A stretch of DNA of 64,000 nucleotides from Desulfacinum sp. (GTDB lineage: Bacteria > Desulfobacterota > Syntrophobacteria > Syntrophobacterales > DSM-9756), in the NCBI GenBank assembly GCA_014359885.1, contig JACIYN010000006.1:1-64000 (forward strand), in the 5' to 3' direction. The notes under the pieces were generated by a model. That model was not told where the DNA came from and searched no databases. It saw only the letters and a list, made by a program, of their open reading frames with translations. Each line of letters begins with the position of its first letter. The first letter of the stretch is position 1. Position numbers and translations under genes: made by a program. Below, in pieces: positions 8,679 through 17,321 of the stretch.

Positions 8679-8792
8679 GGGGGCGGGCAATCGGGGAGAG
8701 TTGGGGCGGGGTTTATCCCCGCCCGTGGAAAACGTTTTTGCCGGAGCGGCCTCGGCCGGGATTCGGACCGCCGGCAGGCCGTCACCCCGCGA

Positions 8793-8827
8793 CTTAACGC
8801 CTAACGCCTAACGCCTTACGCCTAACG
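8793..8827. repeat. Second heptanucleotide array, inverted relative to the first
   Basis: Five units of CCTAACG/CCTTACG/CTTAACG, whose complement is the GTTAGGC/GTAAGGC series of the array at 8539. The two arrays could pair into a long imperfect hairpin. It ends at the GGAGG ribosome site of the gene at 8842. Confidence 0.9.
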
Positions 8828-8841
8828 GAGGAGAGACAGGC

Positions 8842-11544
8842 GTGGGATTCTGGCGGCGTGTCAAGGATCGATTCCGGTGGGAGCCGAAACCGGCTCCGGA
8901 GCAGCTGGCGGATCTTTTCCGCTACAAGTACGCCCAGTTCAGGGAACTGCTCGATTCCAACACGGAACTGGCCCGCATCGTCTCGGACATGGCGGAAAAG
9001 CTTCGGGGCATGGACCTGTTCGACATGAGCTACGTCCGATCCCGGGCGGCTCTGGGGATGTCCCACGCGGCGCGCATGGTCCGAAGCCTCAACGCCCTAT
9101 CCCGTGACGGCTACCCCGGCCTGGAAAGGGCCCTGGCGCGCATCGGGGAAAACATCGCCCGGGAGCTGGAAGCGCGTTCCGGGCCGGAGCCCATGGCCGA
9201 GCTGGTGCTGGAGTTGTCCCGGGTGGACCGGACCCTGGCGCCGTGGGTGGGCGGCAAGAGCGCCAACCTGGGAGAGGTGCGCAATCGCGTGGGGTTGCGC
9301 GTGCCGGACGGCTTCGCGGTCACCACCACCGCCTTCGAGCTTTTCATGAACCAGGGGGATCTGAGGGATGCGATCCGAAAGCTCAAGGCGGAGGCGGACC
9401 TCACCTCTCCCGACCAGGTCCGGGAGGTGTGCGAGGCGATTCAGCATCGGATTCTCACCACGCCGGTTCCCCGGGACCTGGAAGCGGCTCTGACGCAGGC
9501 CTTCGACGCGCTGGAAGGCAGGGTGGGGGGGCGGGGGGCTTCCTCCGGTGGTCTTCGGATCGCCATGCGCAGCAGCGCCGTGGGCGAGGACAGCGAGCTT
9601 TCCTATGCGGGACAATACGTGAGTCAGCTCAACGTGGGCCGGGATCGCCTGGCCCACACCTACCGGATCATTGCGGCCAGTCTCTATACGCCGCGGGCGG
9701 TTTCCTACCGGTTCCACATGGGGGTGCGGGACGAGGACGTGGCCATGGGGGTGGCCTGCCTGGAGATGGTGGAATCCGTCGCCGCCGGCGTGGCCTATTC
9801 CATGGACCCGGTGCTCCGGCGATCGGATCGGGTGGTCATCACGGGCGTTTGGGGTCTGGGGCCCTATGCCGTGGACGGGAAAGTGACGCCGGATCGGTTC
9901 GCGGTGGGCAAGGGCGAGCCGTGGGACGTGTTGGAACGTCATGTGGCCGGCAAGCCCGTTCGGCTCGTCATGCGGGAGGACGGGCGGCTCGAGCCGGAGC
10001 CGGTTCCCGAAGAGGATCGGGGCCGCCCGTGCCTGGAGGAGGCGCATCTGCGGGAACTGGCCCGGGCGGTGGTGCAGTTGGAGCGCCACTTCGGGTGTCC
10101 GCAGGATGTGGAATGGGCCGTGGACGGCACAGGGAATCTCTTCATCTTGCAGAGTCGGCCGTTGCACGGATCGGAAGGTTCCACAGGCAAAGCCCATGGA
10201 GAGTTGAAAACGCCTGTGTTCACGGAGGCCGGGGGATCCCAAGGGGCGCCGCTCCGGGCCGTGGAACGCGAGGAAGAGGTCCCCCCCCCACGGCCCGGGA
10301 GTTCCGAGGCGGAAGCCGCACAAGAGCCGCTGTTGACTGGAGGGGAGACGGCGGTGGCGGGCGTGGCGTGCGGCCCCGTCCACCCGGTGCGTCGGGACGA
10401 GGATCTGGAGAACTTCCCCAGGGGGGCCGTGCTGGTGGCCCACCATTCCTCGCCCTCCTACGTGCTGGTGATGGACCGGGCGGCCGCCATCGTCACCGAA
10501 GCGGGCAGTGCCACGGGGCACATGGCGTCGGTGGCCCGTGAATTCTCCATCCCCACCCTGGTGGGGGTGGAAGGGGCCATGGAGATTCTGGCGCCCGGGC
10601 GGCTCGTCACGGTGGATGCCGGCGGCCGGTCTATCTACGCGGGTTGCCGCCGGGACTTGATCCTCCGCCAAGGAGAGCGCCGGCCGATCCTGCTGGGGAC
10701 CCCCGTCCATGAGGCGCTCCGTCGTGTGGCATCCTGGATCGTGCCGCTGACCCTCCTGGACCCCAAGTCCCCGGACTTTCAGCCCGGCAACTGCCGAACC
10801 CTCCATGACGTCATGCGCTATGCCCACGAGATGTCCTACCATGAGATGTTCCGGCTGAGCGACGGGGTGTCCGGCGGGCAAGGGTGGGCGGTCAAGCTGG
10901 AGGCGGAATTGCCCATCGATCTTCACCTGTTGGACTTGGGCGGAGGATTGGATCCCCGGGCCGCGGGCCGAGGGCGGGTGACTCTGCAGGATGTGCGAAG
11001 CGTTCCGCTCCTGGCGCTCCTGGAAGGGATGACCCATGAGGCCTTTCGGGGTACCGGCCCGAAACCCGTGAATCTGCGCGGCTTCCTGTCGGTTCTTTCC
11101 GAGCAGATGTTGTCCCCTCCGCGGCTCGGAGCCGAGCGCTTCGGGGACCGGAGCTATGCCGTCATCTCCGACAAGTACCTGAATTTCAGTTCCCGGGTTG
11201 GCTACCACTACAGCATCGTGGACAGCTACTGCGGCCAAACCCAGAACAAGAACTACATCACCTTTTCCTTCATGGGGGGGGCCGCCGACGAGGTGCGCCG
11301 AAACAGGCGGGTGCGCGCCATCGGCCGCATCCTGGAGACCCTGGATTTCCAGGTGGACGTGGTGGGGGACCGCATGACCGCCCGCTACCAGAAATATCCC
11401 TGTGACAAGGTGCGGGAGCGCTTGGACCGGGTGGGGCGCCTCCTCCAGTACACGCGGCAGATGGACATGTTCATGAACAGCGAGGAAAGCGTGGAGGAGG
11501 CGGCCCGGCGCTTTCTGGAGGAACGCTACGGCCTGGACGAGTGA
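8842..11544 (+). CDS. PEP-synthase-like protein without a PEP-binding barrel (paralog 1)
   Basis: A 900-residue cytoplasmic protein. Domains: a unique helical N-terminus (1-120), the ATP-grasp PEP/pyruvate-binding domain of PPDK/PEP synthase (about 124-450; VGGKSANLGEV, AMRSSAVGEDSELSYAGQY, DVEWAVDGTGNLFILQSRP), the swivelling phosphohistidine domain (about 500-600; AGSATGHMASVAREF with the expected catalytic His560), and a C-terminal domain of about 290 residues (610-900) shared with the paralog at 19553 and unlike any family I know. The TIM barrel of true PEP synthases is absent, so the phosphoryl acceptor is unknown. GTG 8842 has GGAGGAG. It stands between the sigma-54 activator and a convergent kinase/receiver pair. 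Confidence 0.85.
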   Translation: MGFWRRVKDRFRWEPKPAPEQLADLFRYKYAQFRELLDSNTELARIVSDMAEKLRGMDLFDMSYVRSRAALGMSHAARMVRSLNALSRDGYPGLERALARIGENIARELEARSGPEPMAELVLELSRVDRTLAPWVGGKSANLGEVRNRVGLRVPDGFAVTTTAFELFMNQGDLRDAIRKLKAEADLTSPDQVREVCEAIQHRILTTPVPRDLEAALTQAFDALEGRVGGRGASSGGLRIAMRSSAVGEDSELSYAGQYVSQLNVGRDRLAHTYRIIAASLYTPRAVSYRFHMGVRDEDVAMGVACLEMVESVAAGVAYSMDPVLRRSDRVVITGVWGLGPYAVDGKVTPDRFAVGKGEPWDVLERHVAGKPVRLVMREDGRLEPEPVPEEDRGRPCLEEAHLRELARAVVQLERHFGCPQDVEWAVDGTGNLFILQSRPLHGSEGSTGKAHGELKTPVFTEAGGSQGAPLRAVEREEEVPPPRPGSSEAEAAQEPLLTGGETAVAGVACGPVHPVRRDEDLENFPRGAVLVAHHSSPSYVLVMDRAAAIVTEAGSATGHMASVAREFSIPTLVGVEGAMEILAPGRLVTVDAGGRSIYAGCRRDLILRQGERRPILLGTPVHEALRRVASWIVPLTLLDPKSPDFQPGNCRTLHDVMRYAHEMSYHEMFRLSDGVSGGQGWAVKLEAELPIDLHLLDLGGGLDPRAAGRGRVTLQDVRSVPLLALLEGMTHEAFRGTGPKPVNLRGFLSVLSEQMLSPPRLGAERFGDRSYAVISDKYLNFSSRVGYHYSIVDSYCGQTQNKNYITFSFMGGAADEVRRNRRVRAIGRILETLDFQVDVVGDRMTARYQKYPCDKVRERLDRVGRLLQYTRQMDMFMNSEESVEEAARRFLEERYGLDE

Positions 11545-11553
11545 CGGTTTCCG

Positions 11554-11958
11554 TCAGGGCCCTCCGTGGAGTTTTTCCCGGGCCCGCTTCTTTTCCAGGG
11601 CCCCGTCGATCTTGCTCGTCAGGTCTTCGATGGGGCAGGGTTTCAGCAGGTATTCGTAGCCTCCCAGGCGCATGATCTCCACGGCTGCATCCACGTTGGC
11701 ATGCCCCGTGAGGATGATCACCTCGGGAAGGGGGTCGATGGCCTTGATGCGTCCCAGCGCCTCGATGCCGTCCATGCCCGGCATCTTCACGTCCAGCACC
11801 ACCACATCCACATCCCCCTTCTGGATGCGGACCAGGGCCTCATGGGCCGAACCGGCTTCCTCCACATCGTAACCCCGCCGCCGCAGAAGCTTTCCCATGG
11901 TCCAGCGAAACCTTTCCTCATCGTCCACCAGGAGCACTCGAGGCCTTTGTCCTTCCAT
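11554..11958 (-). CDS. Receiver-only response regulator
   Basis: A 134-residue protein consisting of one REC domain with no output domain. Acidic pocket VDDEE at 11-15, phospho-acceptor Asp56 in VVVLDVKMPGMDGIE, the switch Thr in ILTGHA and the conserved Lys in LLKPC are all present. ATG 11958 has a GGAGG site 7 bases upstream. It follows the histidine kinase at 12072 on the same strand and is convergent with the PEP-synthase-like gene (9-base gap). It probably works as a phosphorelay or diffusible output protein. Confidence 0.9.
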   Translation of the reverse strand: MEGQRPRVLLVDDEERFRWTMGKLLRRRGYDVEEAGSAHEALVRIQKGDVDVVVLDVKMPGMDGIEALGRIKAIDPLPEVIILTGHANVDAAVEIMRLGGYEYLLKPCPIEDLTSKIDGALEKKRAREKLHGGP

Positions 11959-12071
11959 ATGGGATCCTCCTTCTACCCATTTCCCCGGCGGCCCGCTGCA
12001 GGCTCTTTCATCCATGCGGGGTGGCGCAAGGACGACCATCATCGTCGGGGTCCGCCGGCTGGCCCGGGTGT

Positions 12072-13052
12072 TCAAAGGGCCGGCCCTTCTCCGGGTTTCC
12101 GGGGCAGTCGGACCGTGAACCGGCTGCCGCATCCCTTCTTGGACTCCACCAGGATGAATCCCCCCAGGCCGGTCACGATCTTGTGGCAGACGGCCAGGCC
12201 TAGGCCGGTCCCCTGGCCTGCGGCCTTGGTGGTGAAAAACGGGTCGAAGAGACGGCCCATGTTTTCGGGCGGGATTCCGCAGCCGGTGTCTTCCACCGCC
12301 ATGTCCACCCAGCCGGGAAGGCTTTCCCCGATGGTCACGGTGATGGTTCCCGATGGTTCCATGGATTGCTCGATGGCCTGCACCGCGTTGTTGAGCAGGT
12401 TGAGAACCACCTGCCGAAGCAGGGGGGCGTCCGTGAAGACGGCCGCCAGGCCCGGCTCGTAGCAGCGACGGATGCGGATGTCGCGGCCGCGAAGAACCCG
12501 CTCCACCAGCTGGACCATGTCTTCCACCAACCCGATGGGATCCACCCACTGGCGCAGCGGCTCCCGCTTGCGGGCGAAGTCCAGGAGCCGGTGGGTGATG
12601 TCGGCGCACCGGCGCACCTGGTCCCCGATGACCGCCAGCGAGTCGCGGATTTCCGCGGCCGTCTGTCGGGGCAGGGGCGGGGCGTCTTCCAGAAGGGCCT
12701 GGATCCATTCGGCTTCCCGGCCGATCACGGCCAGGGGATTGTTGATCTCGTGGGCGATGCCGGAAGCCATCTCCCCGATGGCCGCCAGCTTCTGGGCCTG
12801 CAGGAGCTGGCGGGTTCGCAGCTCGTCCTTGGTCCTTTCCTCGCGAACCCTGCGCCGGAGCATCATGGAAAAGACCGCGGACAGAAGGGCCGAGCCGCCC
12901 AGGGCGGCCGCGGCCAAGGGTTCCCCTGCCATGAGGAACCCGACGGCCAAGGCCGAGGTGAGGATGGCGGGACCCGTCGCTGCGACCAGTTCCATCTTCC
13001 CGCGCCGTCGGGCCTCAGCGGATGGCGGCACCTCCGTTGGACCGTCCGTCAC
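12072..13052 (-). CDS. Membrane-anchored histidine kinase (HisKA/HATPase)
   Basis: A 326-residue kinase with two adjacent N-terminal helices (about 27-64) and no sizeable periplasmic domain, a dimerisation domain with His101 in [13 protein letters not shown], and an ATPase domain with [30 protein letters not shown] and GTGLGLAVC. I use the GTG at 13052, preceded by AAGGAGG at 8 bases; the longer reading runs into intergenic repeat sequence. It is followed by the receiver protein at 11958, so the two form a pair. A sigma-54-type promoter lies 214 bases upstream. Confidence 0.88.
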   Translation of the reverse strand: MTDGPTEVPPSAEARRRGKMELVAATGPAILTSALAVGFLMAGEPLAAAALGGSALLSAVFSMMLRRRVREERTKDELRTRQLLQAQKLAAIGEMASGIAHEINNPLAVIGREAEWIQALLEDAPPLPRQTAAEIRDSLAVIGDQVRRCADITHRLLDFARKREPLRQWVDPIGLVEDMVQLVERVLRGRDIRIRRCYEPGLAAVFTDAPLLRQVVLNLLNNAVQAIEQSMEPSGTITVTIGESLPGWVDMAVEDTGCGIPPENMGRLFDPFFTTKAAGQGTGLGLAVCHKIVTGLGGFILVESKKGCGSRFTVRLPRKPGEGPAL

Positions 13053-13265
13053 AGCGAATCCTCCTTGAACGTCGTCCGAATCCCGGATCCAAGAGCCCGT
13101 CCGCGAATCCCCGGTTCCGTCGCTCCCGCGAAAGCGGGAGCCCATGGCGTGCGAGGCCTTGCCGTCTTCGGCGTTCGGTAGAGACGCGGCATTGGGCCCA
13201 TTGTCGGTCAGCCTCCCAGGAGCACGGCCGGTGCAAGGCCTGGAAACGCCCCCCTGCAAGAGAGG

Positions 13266-13280
13266 GCAAAAACCGCGCCA
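13266..13280 (-). promoter_or_regulatory. Putative sigma-54 promoter for the histidine kinase/receiver pair
   Basis: On the minus strand it reads TGGCGC-GGTTT-TTGC, differing from the TGGCAC-N5-TTGC consensus at one base with exact spacing. It is 214 bases upstream of the kinase start at 13052. Confidence 0.6.
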
Positions 13281-13530
13281 GCCGGCGAGGCTGTCCCGGT
13301 GGGATTCGTGGAAACAGACGGGACGCTTCTGTCTGACGTTGCGGTTACCCATGGCGCGCCCAAGGCCGTCCCCGGCAAAGCAGAACTACCGGCCGCGGGA
13401 TCCCCCTTTACGATCTGTAAAAGAACCTGACACCCCCGACCCCCGCCGGAATCTCCTTCGGCGTCTCCCCAGCCCCGCCTTCGGGCCCGCGCGCAAGGCA
13501 GGGAGCGGAGTTGCCTCCATCCGGACCCGT

Positions 13531-13545
13531 TGGCATGCCCGTTGC
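13531..13545 (+). promoter_or_regulatory. Sigma-54 promoter for the kinase/receivers/TauE operon
   Basis: TGGCAT-GCCCG-TTGC matches the -24/-12 consensus with one mismatch and exact spacing. It lies 174 bases upstream of the receiver gene at 13719, the first gene of a run of eight or more same-strand genes. Confidence 0.7.
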
Positions 13546-13605
13546 CTTTGGATGTGAAAGCGAACCGCCAAGGAACGCCAATGGACGCAAAGGAGTTTTT
13601 TCCAT

Positions 13606-13665
13606 GGTAGGAGCGGCGTTGGCCGCGATTCGGATCGCCGGCAAGCCGGCTCCTACAAAAGGTGT
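13606..13665. repeat. Repeat D copy (GTAGGAGC...GCTCCTAC element)
   Basis: An imperfect inverted repeat starting GTAGGAGCGGCGTTGGCCGC and ending GCCGGCTCCTACAAA. Related copies occur near 46325-46380 and 55498-55555. Confidence 0.7.
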
Positions 13666-13718
13666 CTTGAGGCACGGAGCGGACGGAACAGGCAACCACA
13701 GGCTCTCCAGGGATTGAG

Positions 13719-14192
13719 GTGACAGTGGGCCGAGGGAACCCTTTGGAGCGGAACCTCCGGATTCTGATCACGGATCGAAACCGACACGTGCGGGCCTTCC
13801 TGCGCAGGGAGCTGGCCCGGGAGGGGTTTGAGGTGAGCGAGGCCTTCGACTGCCGGGACATGCACCGGCAACTGCGGTCCTGTCCGTCCTTCCATGCGCT
13901 CGTCTTCGATCCCGATGTGGCCTACGGATCGGGCCTGGAGACGCTCCGATTCCTGAAGGACCACTACCCGCAGCTCCCGGTGGTGGTGCATTCCTACTGC
14001 GATGAGTCGCCGGAGCTGGCGGGGATGGCCGATGCGGTGGTGGCCAAGAAGGGGCCCACGTGGGAACTGAAGGCCGTTCTCCGGCGCGTCCTCCTGGGCC
14101 GGGCGGAGAGCGGGGGAGGGCAAGAGGCCTCGAGGGGGCCGGAAGCGGAAGGCAACACCTTGGATCGGGGGCCGGACGGCCATGAACGGTGA
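13719..14192 (+). CDS. Receiver-domain protein (divergent)
   Basis: A 157-residue protein with one REC-like domain (about 14-130) and a Gly/Glu-rich tail. ILITDRNRHV supplies the acidic pocket (only one Asp, D19). LVFDPDVAYGSG holds the probable phospho-acceptor Asp64, and VVAKKG the conserved Lys. The pocket is weaker than in the neighbouring receivers, so phosphorylation is less certain. Start could be the GTG at 13719 or 13725; both have modest ribosome sites. Its 3' end overlaps the next kinase gene by 11 bases, indicating coupled translation. Confidence 0.75.
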   Translation: MTVGRGNPLERNLRILITDRNRHVRAFLRRELAREGFEVSEAFDCRDMHRQLRSCPSFHALVFDPDVAYGSGLETLRFLKDHYPQLPVVVHSYCDESPELAGMADAVVAKKGPTWELKAVLRRVLLGRAESGGGQEASRGPEAEGNTLDRGPDGHER

Positions 14193-16005
14193 TCGCTACT
14201 ACCACAGCCTGCGCCGCAACATCCTGGGCATCATCCTGGCGGTGTCTCTGCTGCCGCTCCTCATGATCGCCGCCATCGCCGGGTGGCAGTTCCACACGGC
14301 CTATCGCCACAAGGTGGTGGATCATCTGAGCGAACTGGTGAACAACCACGCCCGGCACATCGACACCTTCCTGCAGGAGAAGCTTTCCGACATCCAGGTG
14401 CTGGCGGCGGTCCACCCCGTGGATCGGCTGAAGGACGAGAAGTTCCTGGGGAGGCTCCTCATCCTTTTGCAGGAAAAGCACGGCGGGGTCTTCGTGGACC
14501 TGGGGCTGGTGGATGCCCGGGGTTTTCAGCAGGCCTATGCCGGACCGTTCCAGCTCACCCAGGCCCGCTACACCGACGCCCCCTGGTTTCAGGAGGCCCT
14601 GGCTCGGCCCTACACCATCAGCGACGTCTTTCTCGGTCTGCGCGGACTGCCCCACTTCATCGTGGCGGTGCGCATCGGGGAGGGGGCCGACGCCTGGGTG
14701 GTGCGGTCCACCATCGACTTCGTGGCGTTCAACCGGCTGGTGGAAAACCTTCGCATCGGCAGGACCGGTCAGGCCTTCATCGTGAATCGGCAGGGGGAGT
14801 TCCAGACCCGGCCCAACCGGGAGCCCGATTTGCCGCCCCAGGAACTCCTGGCGGGACTGCAGCCCCAAAAGGTTTCCCATGATCTGCCGGCGGTGCCCGC
14901 GGAAGGGTCCGTTCCCGGTCGGGTTCCGGGCCGGGCACCCTCCGCGCCATCCGACGACGTCCGCCCGTTCTGGACCGAAAGGCGCGTTCCGGAAACGGGG
15001 CGATCCCTTCTCGTCTTTTCCCGCCCTCTCAAGGGCGGCCAGTGGATCCTCTTCTACCTCCAGGACGTCCAGGACGCCTTTTCCGATCTTTACCGGGCGC
15101 GGCGGCTGAGCCTGGGCGTGCTGGTGCTCAGCGCCCTGGCCGTGGCCGGCACGGCTTGGACTCTCTCCCGACGGGTGGTGAACCGCATCATCCAGGTGGA
15201 CCGGGAAAAGGAGATGATGAACGAGCAGGTGATCGAGGCGGGCAAGCTGGCGTCCATCGGCGAGCTGGCCGCCGGGATCGCCCACGAGATCAACAATCCG
15301 GTGGCCATCATGGTGGAGGAAGCCGGCTGGGTGGAGGATCTGCTGGGGGATCTGGAAAAGGGGGAGCCCTTGGACGTGGAGGAGGTTCGCCGGTCCCTGA
15401 GCCAGATCCGAACCCAGGGCGCCCGCTGCAAGGAGATCACCCATAAGCTGCTCAGTTTCGCCCGCCGCACCGACCCCACGGTGCAGCAGGTGCAGCTGAA
15501 CAAGCTGGTGCAGGAGGTGGTGGGGCTGGTGGAGCAGCGGGCCAAATACGCCGGGGTCCGCATCCGCACCCACCTCACCGATGGGATCCCCTGGGTGTCC
15601 ATGTCGCCCGCGGAGATGCAGCAGGTTCTCCTCAACCTGGTCAACAACGCCCTGGACGCCATGGAAAAGACGGGGGGCACCCTGGACATCACCACCCGGT
15701 TCGAGGACGGCCGTGTGATCGTGGACGTGGCCGATACCGGGGAGGGGATCCCGCCGGCCAACCTGCAGCGCATCTTCGACCCGTTTTTCACCACCAAGCC
15801 CGTGGGGCGCGGGACGGGCCTGGGCCTGTCCATCTGCTACGGGATCGTCAAGAAGATGGGGGGGGACATCACCGTCAACAGCGCCGTGGGCGTGGGGACG
15901 GCCTTCCATGTGTACCTGCCCGCCGGCGACGGCGTGGAGCGGGAGAGGGCGGAAAATCCAAAGGAGGAAGAAGATGGATCGAACGATGGTTTTGCTGGTG
16001 GATGA
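14182..16005 (+). CDS. Sensor histidine kinase with periplasmic cache domain
   Basis: A 607-residue membrane kinase: helix 1 (about 13-35), large periplasmic dCache-like sensor (36-300), helix 2 (about 308-328), then HisKA with His368 in [13 protein letters not shown] and an ATPase domain ([39 protein letters not shown]). It overlaps the receiver genes on both sides (11 bases upstream, 32 downstream). Its extracytoplasmic signal is unknown. It is likely the main input of the receiver cluster that follows. Confidence 0.92.
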   Translation: MNGDRYYHSLRRNILGIILAVSLLPLLMIAAIAGWQFHTAYRHKVVDHLSELVNNHARHIDTFLQEKLSDIQVLAAVHPVDRLKDEKFLGRLLILLQEKHGGVFVDLGLVDARGFQQAYAGPFQLTQARYTDAPWFQEALARPYTISDVFLGLRGLPHFIVAVRIGEGADAWVVRSTIDFVAFNRLVENLRIGRTGQAFIVNRQGEFQTRPNREPDLPPQELLAGLQPQKVSHDLPAVPAEGSVPGRVPGRAPSAPSDDVRPFWTERRVPETGRSLLVFSRPLKGGQWILFYLQDVQDAFSDLYRARRLSLGVLVLSALAVAGTAWTLSRRVVNRIIQVDREKEMMNEQVIEAGKLASIGELAAGIAHEINNPVAIMVEEAGWVEDLLGDLEKGEPLDVEEVRRSLSQIRTQGARCKEITHKLLSFARRTDPTVQQVQLNKLVQEVVGLVEQRAKYAGVRIRTHLTDGIPWVSMSPAEMQQVLLNLVNNALDAMEKTGGTLDITTRFEDGRVIVDVADTGEGIPPANLQRIFDPFFTTKPVGRGTGLGLSICYGIVKKMGGDITVNSAVGVGTAFHVYLPAGDGVERERAENPKEEEDGSNDGFAGG

Positions 16006-16408
16006 CGAGGTGCCCTTCGTGGAGACCATGACCAAACGGCTCGGGAAGCGGGGCTTTCACATCCTCAAGGCCTTCAACGGGCCCCAGGCGCTGGAGGTCC
16101 TCGACGACGACGACAAGGTGGACGTGGTCATCCTGGACGTGAAGATGCCGGGCATGGACGGGATCGAGACGCTTCGGGAAATCAGGAAGCGCCGACCCCT
16201 GGTGGAAGTGATCATGCTCACGGGGCATGCCACGGTGGAGACGGCCATCGAGGGGATGCGCCTGGGGGCCTTCGATTACCTGATGAAGCCCTGCGACATC
16301 GAGGATCTGTCGGCCAAGGTCCAGGAGGCCAAGAAGAAGAAGGCCCGCCATGAGCAGAAGATCCTGGAGGCCAAGGCCCATGCCATTGCCTTGCGCCGGG
16401 GCGATTGA
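15974..16408 (+). CDS. Receiver-only response regulator
   Basis: A 144-residue single REC domain with a basic C-terminal helix (EAKKKKARHEQK). Asp55 in VVILDVKMPGMDGIE, acidic pair in LLVDDE, Thr in MLTGHA and Lys in YLMKPC are intact. ATG 15974 has an AAGGAGG site and lies inside the 3' end of the kinase gene, so translation is coupled. No output domain. Confidence 0.92.
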   Translation: MDRTMVLLVDDEVPFVETMTKRLGKRGFHILKAFNGPQALEVLDDDDKVDVVILDVKMPGMDGIETLREIRKRRPLVEVIMLTGHATVETAIEGMRLGAFDYLMKPCDIEDLSAKVQEAKKKKARHEQKILEAKAHAIALRRGD

Positions 16409-16422
16409 GGGGACGGGAAACC

Positions 16423-16824
16423 ATGGCAACCATGGGGACGCACGAGGCGCATCCGCACGCGGTGGACATCCTGCTGGTGGATGACGAGAGGGGCTTTGCG
16501 GATGTGTTGAGACGCCGACTGGGGCGTCGGGGCATCCGGGTCACCACGGCCCTCAGCGGCACCGAGGGAATCCAGAAGCTCCGGGACCGCCGGTTCCACG
16601 CGGCCGTCCTCGATCTCAAGATGGAGGACATGGACGGCATCGAGGTCCTCAAGATCTTCAAGCGGATGGATCCGGACATGCCCGTCATCATGCTCACCGG
16701 GCACGGTTCGGAACAGGCGGCCCGGGACGGCATGGCCCACGGGGCCTTCGACTACCTGACCAAACCCTGTGAGCTGGAAGAACTGGTGGAAAAGATCTGT
16801 CAGGCCGTGGGGCGCAGGAGGTGA
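16423..16824 (+). CDS. Receiver-only response regulator
   Basis: A 133-residue single REC domain: LLVDDERGF pocket, acceptor Asp64 in AAVLDLKMEDMDGIE, MLTGHG and YLTKPC. I prefer the ATG at 16423 (GAGGGG site upstream) over a TTG at 16405. It is third in a row of receivers spaced 6-14 bases apart, suggesting one transcript and a branched phosphorelay. Confidence 0.9.
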   Translation: MATMGTHEAHPHAVDILLVDDERGFADVLRRRLGRRGIRVTTALSGTEGIQKLRDRRFHAAVLDLKMEDMDGIEVLKIFKRMDPDMPVIMLTGHGSEQAARDGMAHGAFDYLTKPCELEELVEKICQAVGRRR

Positions 16825-16830
16825 GATCCC

Positions 16831-17262
16831 ATGGAAGAGGTGCGGCTGTTGCTCGTGGACGACGAGGTGGAGTTCCTGGAGACCCTCATCAAGCGCATGC
16901 GAAAGCGTCGGGTGGAGGCCGTGGGGGTTCGCAGCGGGGAGGACGCCCTCAAGTACCTGGAGGAGCATCCCACGGACGTGGTGGTCCTGGATGTGAAAAT
17001 GCCGGGCATGGACGGCATCGAGACCCTCAAGGCCATCAAGGAAAGGCATCCTTTGACGGAAGTGATCATGCTCACCGGCCATGCCAACCTGGAGGTGGCC
17101 ATCCGGGGCATGGAACTGGGTGCCTTCGACTACCTGATGAAGCCCATGGATATCGATGAGCTCCTCTACAAGGTGGAGGACGCCCACAAGAAAAAGAAAC
17201 TGCAGGAAAAGAGAATGCAAGGACGAAAGGGGGTGGGGGGACACGGGGAGACAGGCGACTGA
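16831..17262 (+). CDS. Receiver-only response regulator
   Basis: A 143-residue REC domain with a Lys-rich C-terminal helix. Acceptor Asp54 in VVVLDVKMPGMDGIE; MLTGHA and YLMKPM complete the fold. It is very like the proteins at 15974 and 11554, pointing to local duplication. It starts 6 bases after the previous receiver and precedes the TauE gene by 59 bases. Confidence 0.92.
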   Translation: MEEVRLLLVDDEVEFLETLIKRMRKRRVEAVGVRSGEDALKYLEEHPTDVVVLDVKMPGMDGIETLKAIKERHPLTEVIMLTGHANLEVAIRGMELGAFDYLMKPMDIDELLYKVEDAHKKKKLQEKRMQGRKGVGGHGETGD

Positions 17263-17321
17263 ATGGTTTTGCGGGGGTTGTGATCGTGCGAACACGGACA
17301 AAGGAGACAGAGGGTAAAGAG

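Larger units (their letters stand above)
13053..13718. other. Divergent regulatory region with repeats between two signalling operons
   Basis: 666 bases without a gene. It contains two sigma-54-type promoters facing outward (13266-13280 minus, 13531-13545 plus), a short repeat B arm near 13120-13147 (CTCCCGCGAAAGCGGGAG) and a repeat D copy at about 13606-13665 (TAGGAGCGGC...GCCGGCTCCTA). No small ORF with a credible ribosome site was found. Confidence 0.6.

Noticed and set aside
8730-8760. Possible sigma-54 box (GTGGAAAACGTTTTTGC) upstream of the first PEP-synthase-like gene
   Set aside because: The GG-to-GC spacing is 11, one base too long, and the -24 box is poor.
9097-11238. 713-codon minus-strand open frame inside the PEP-synthase-like gene
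   Set aside because: Antisense shadow of a gene with clear domains; low-complexity translation and no ribosome site.
13768-16035. 755-codon minus-strand open frame over the kinase operon
   Set aside because: Antisense to recognisable receiver and kinase genes; translation rich in His, Gly and Pro.
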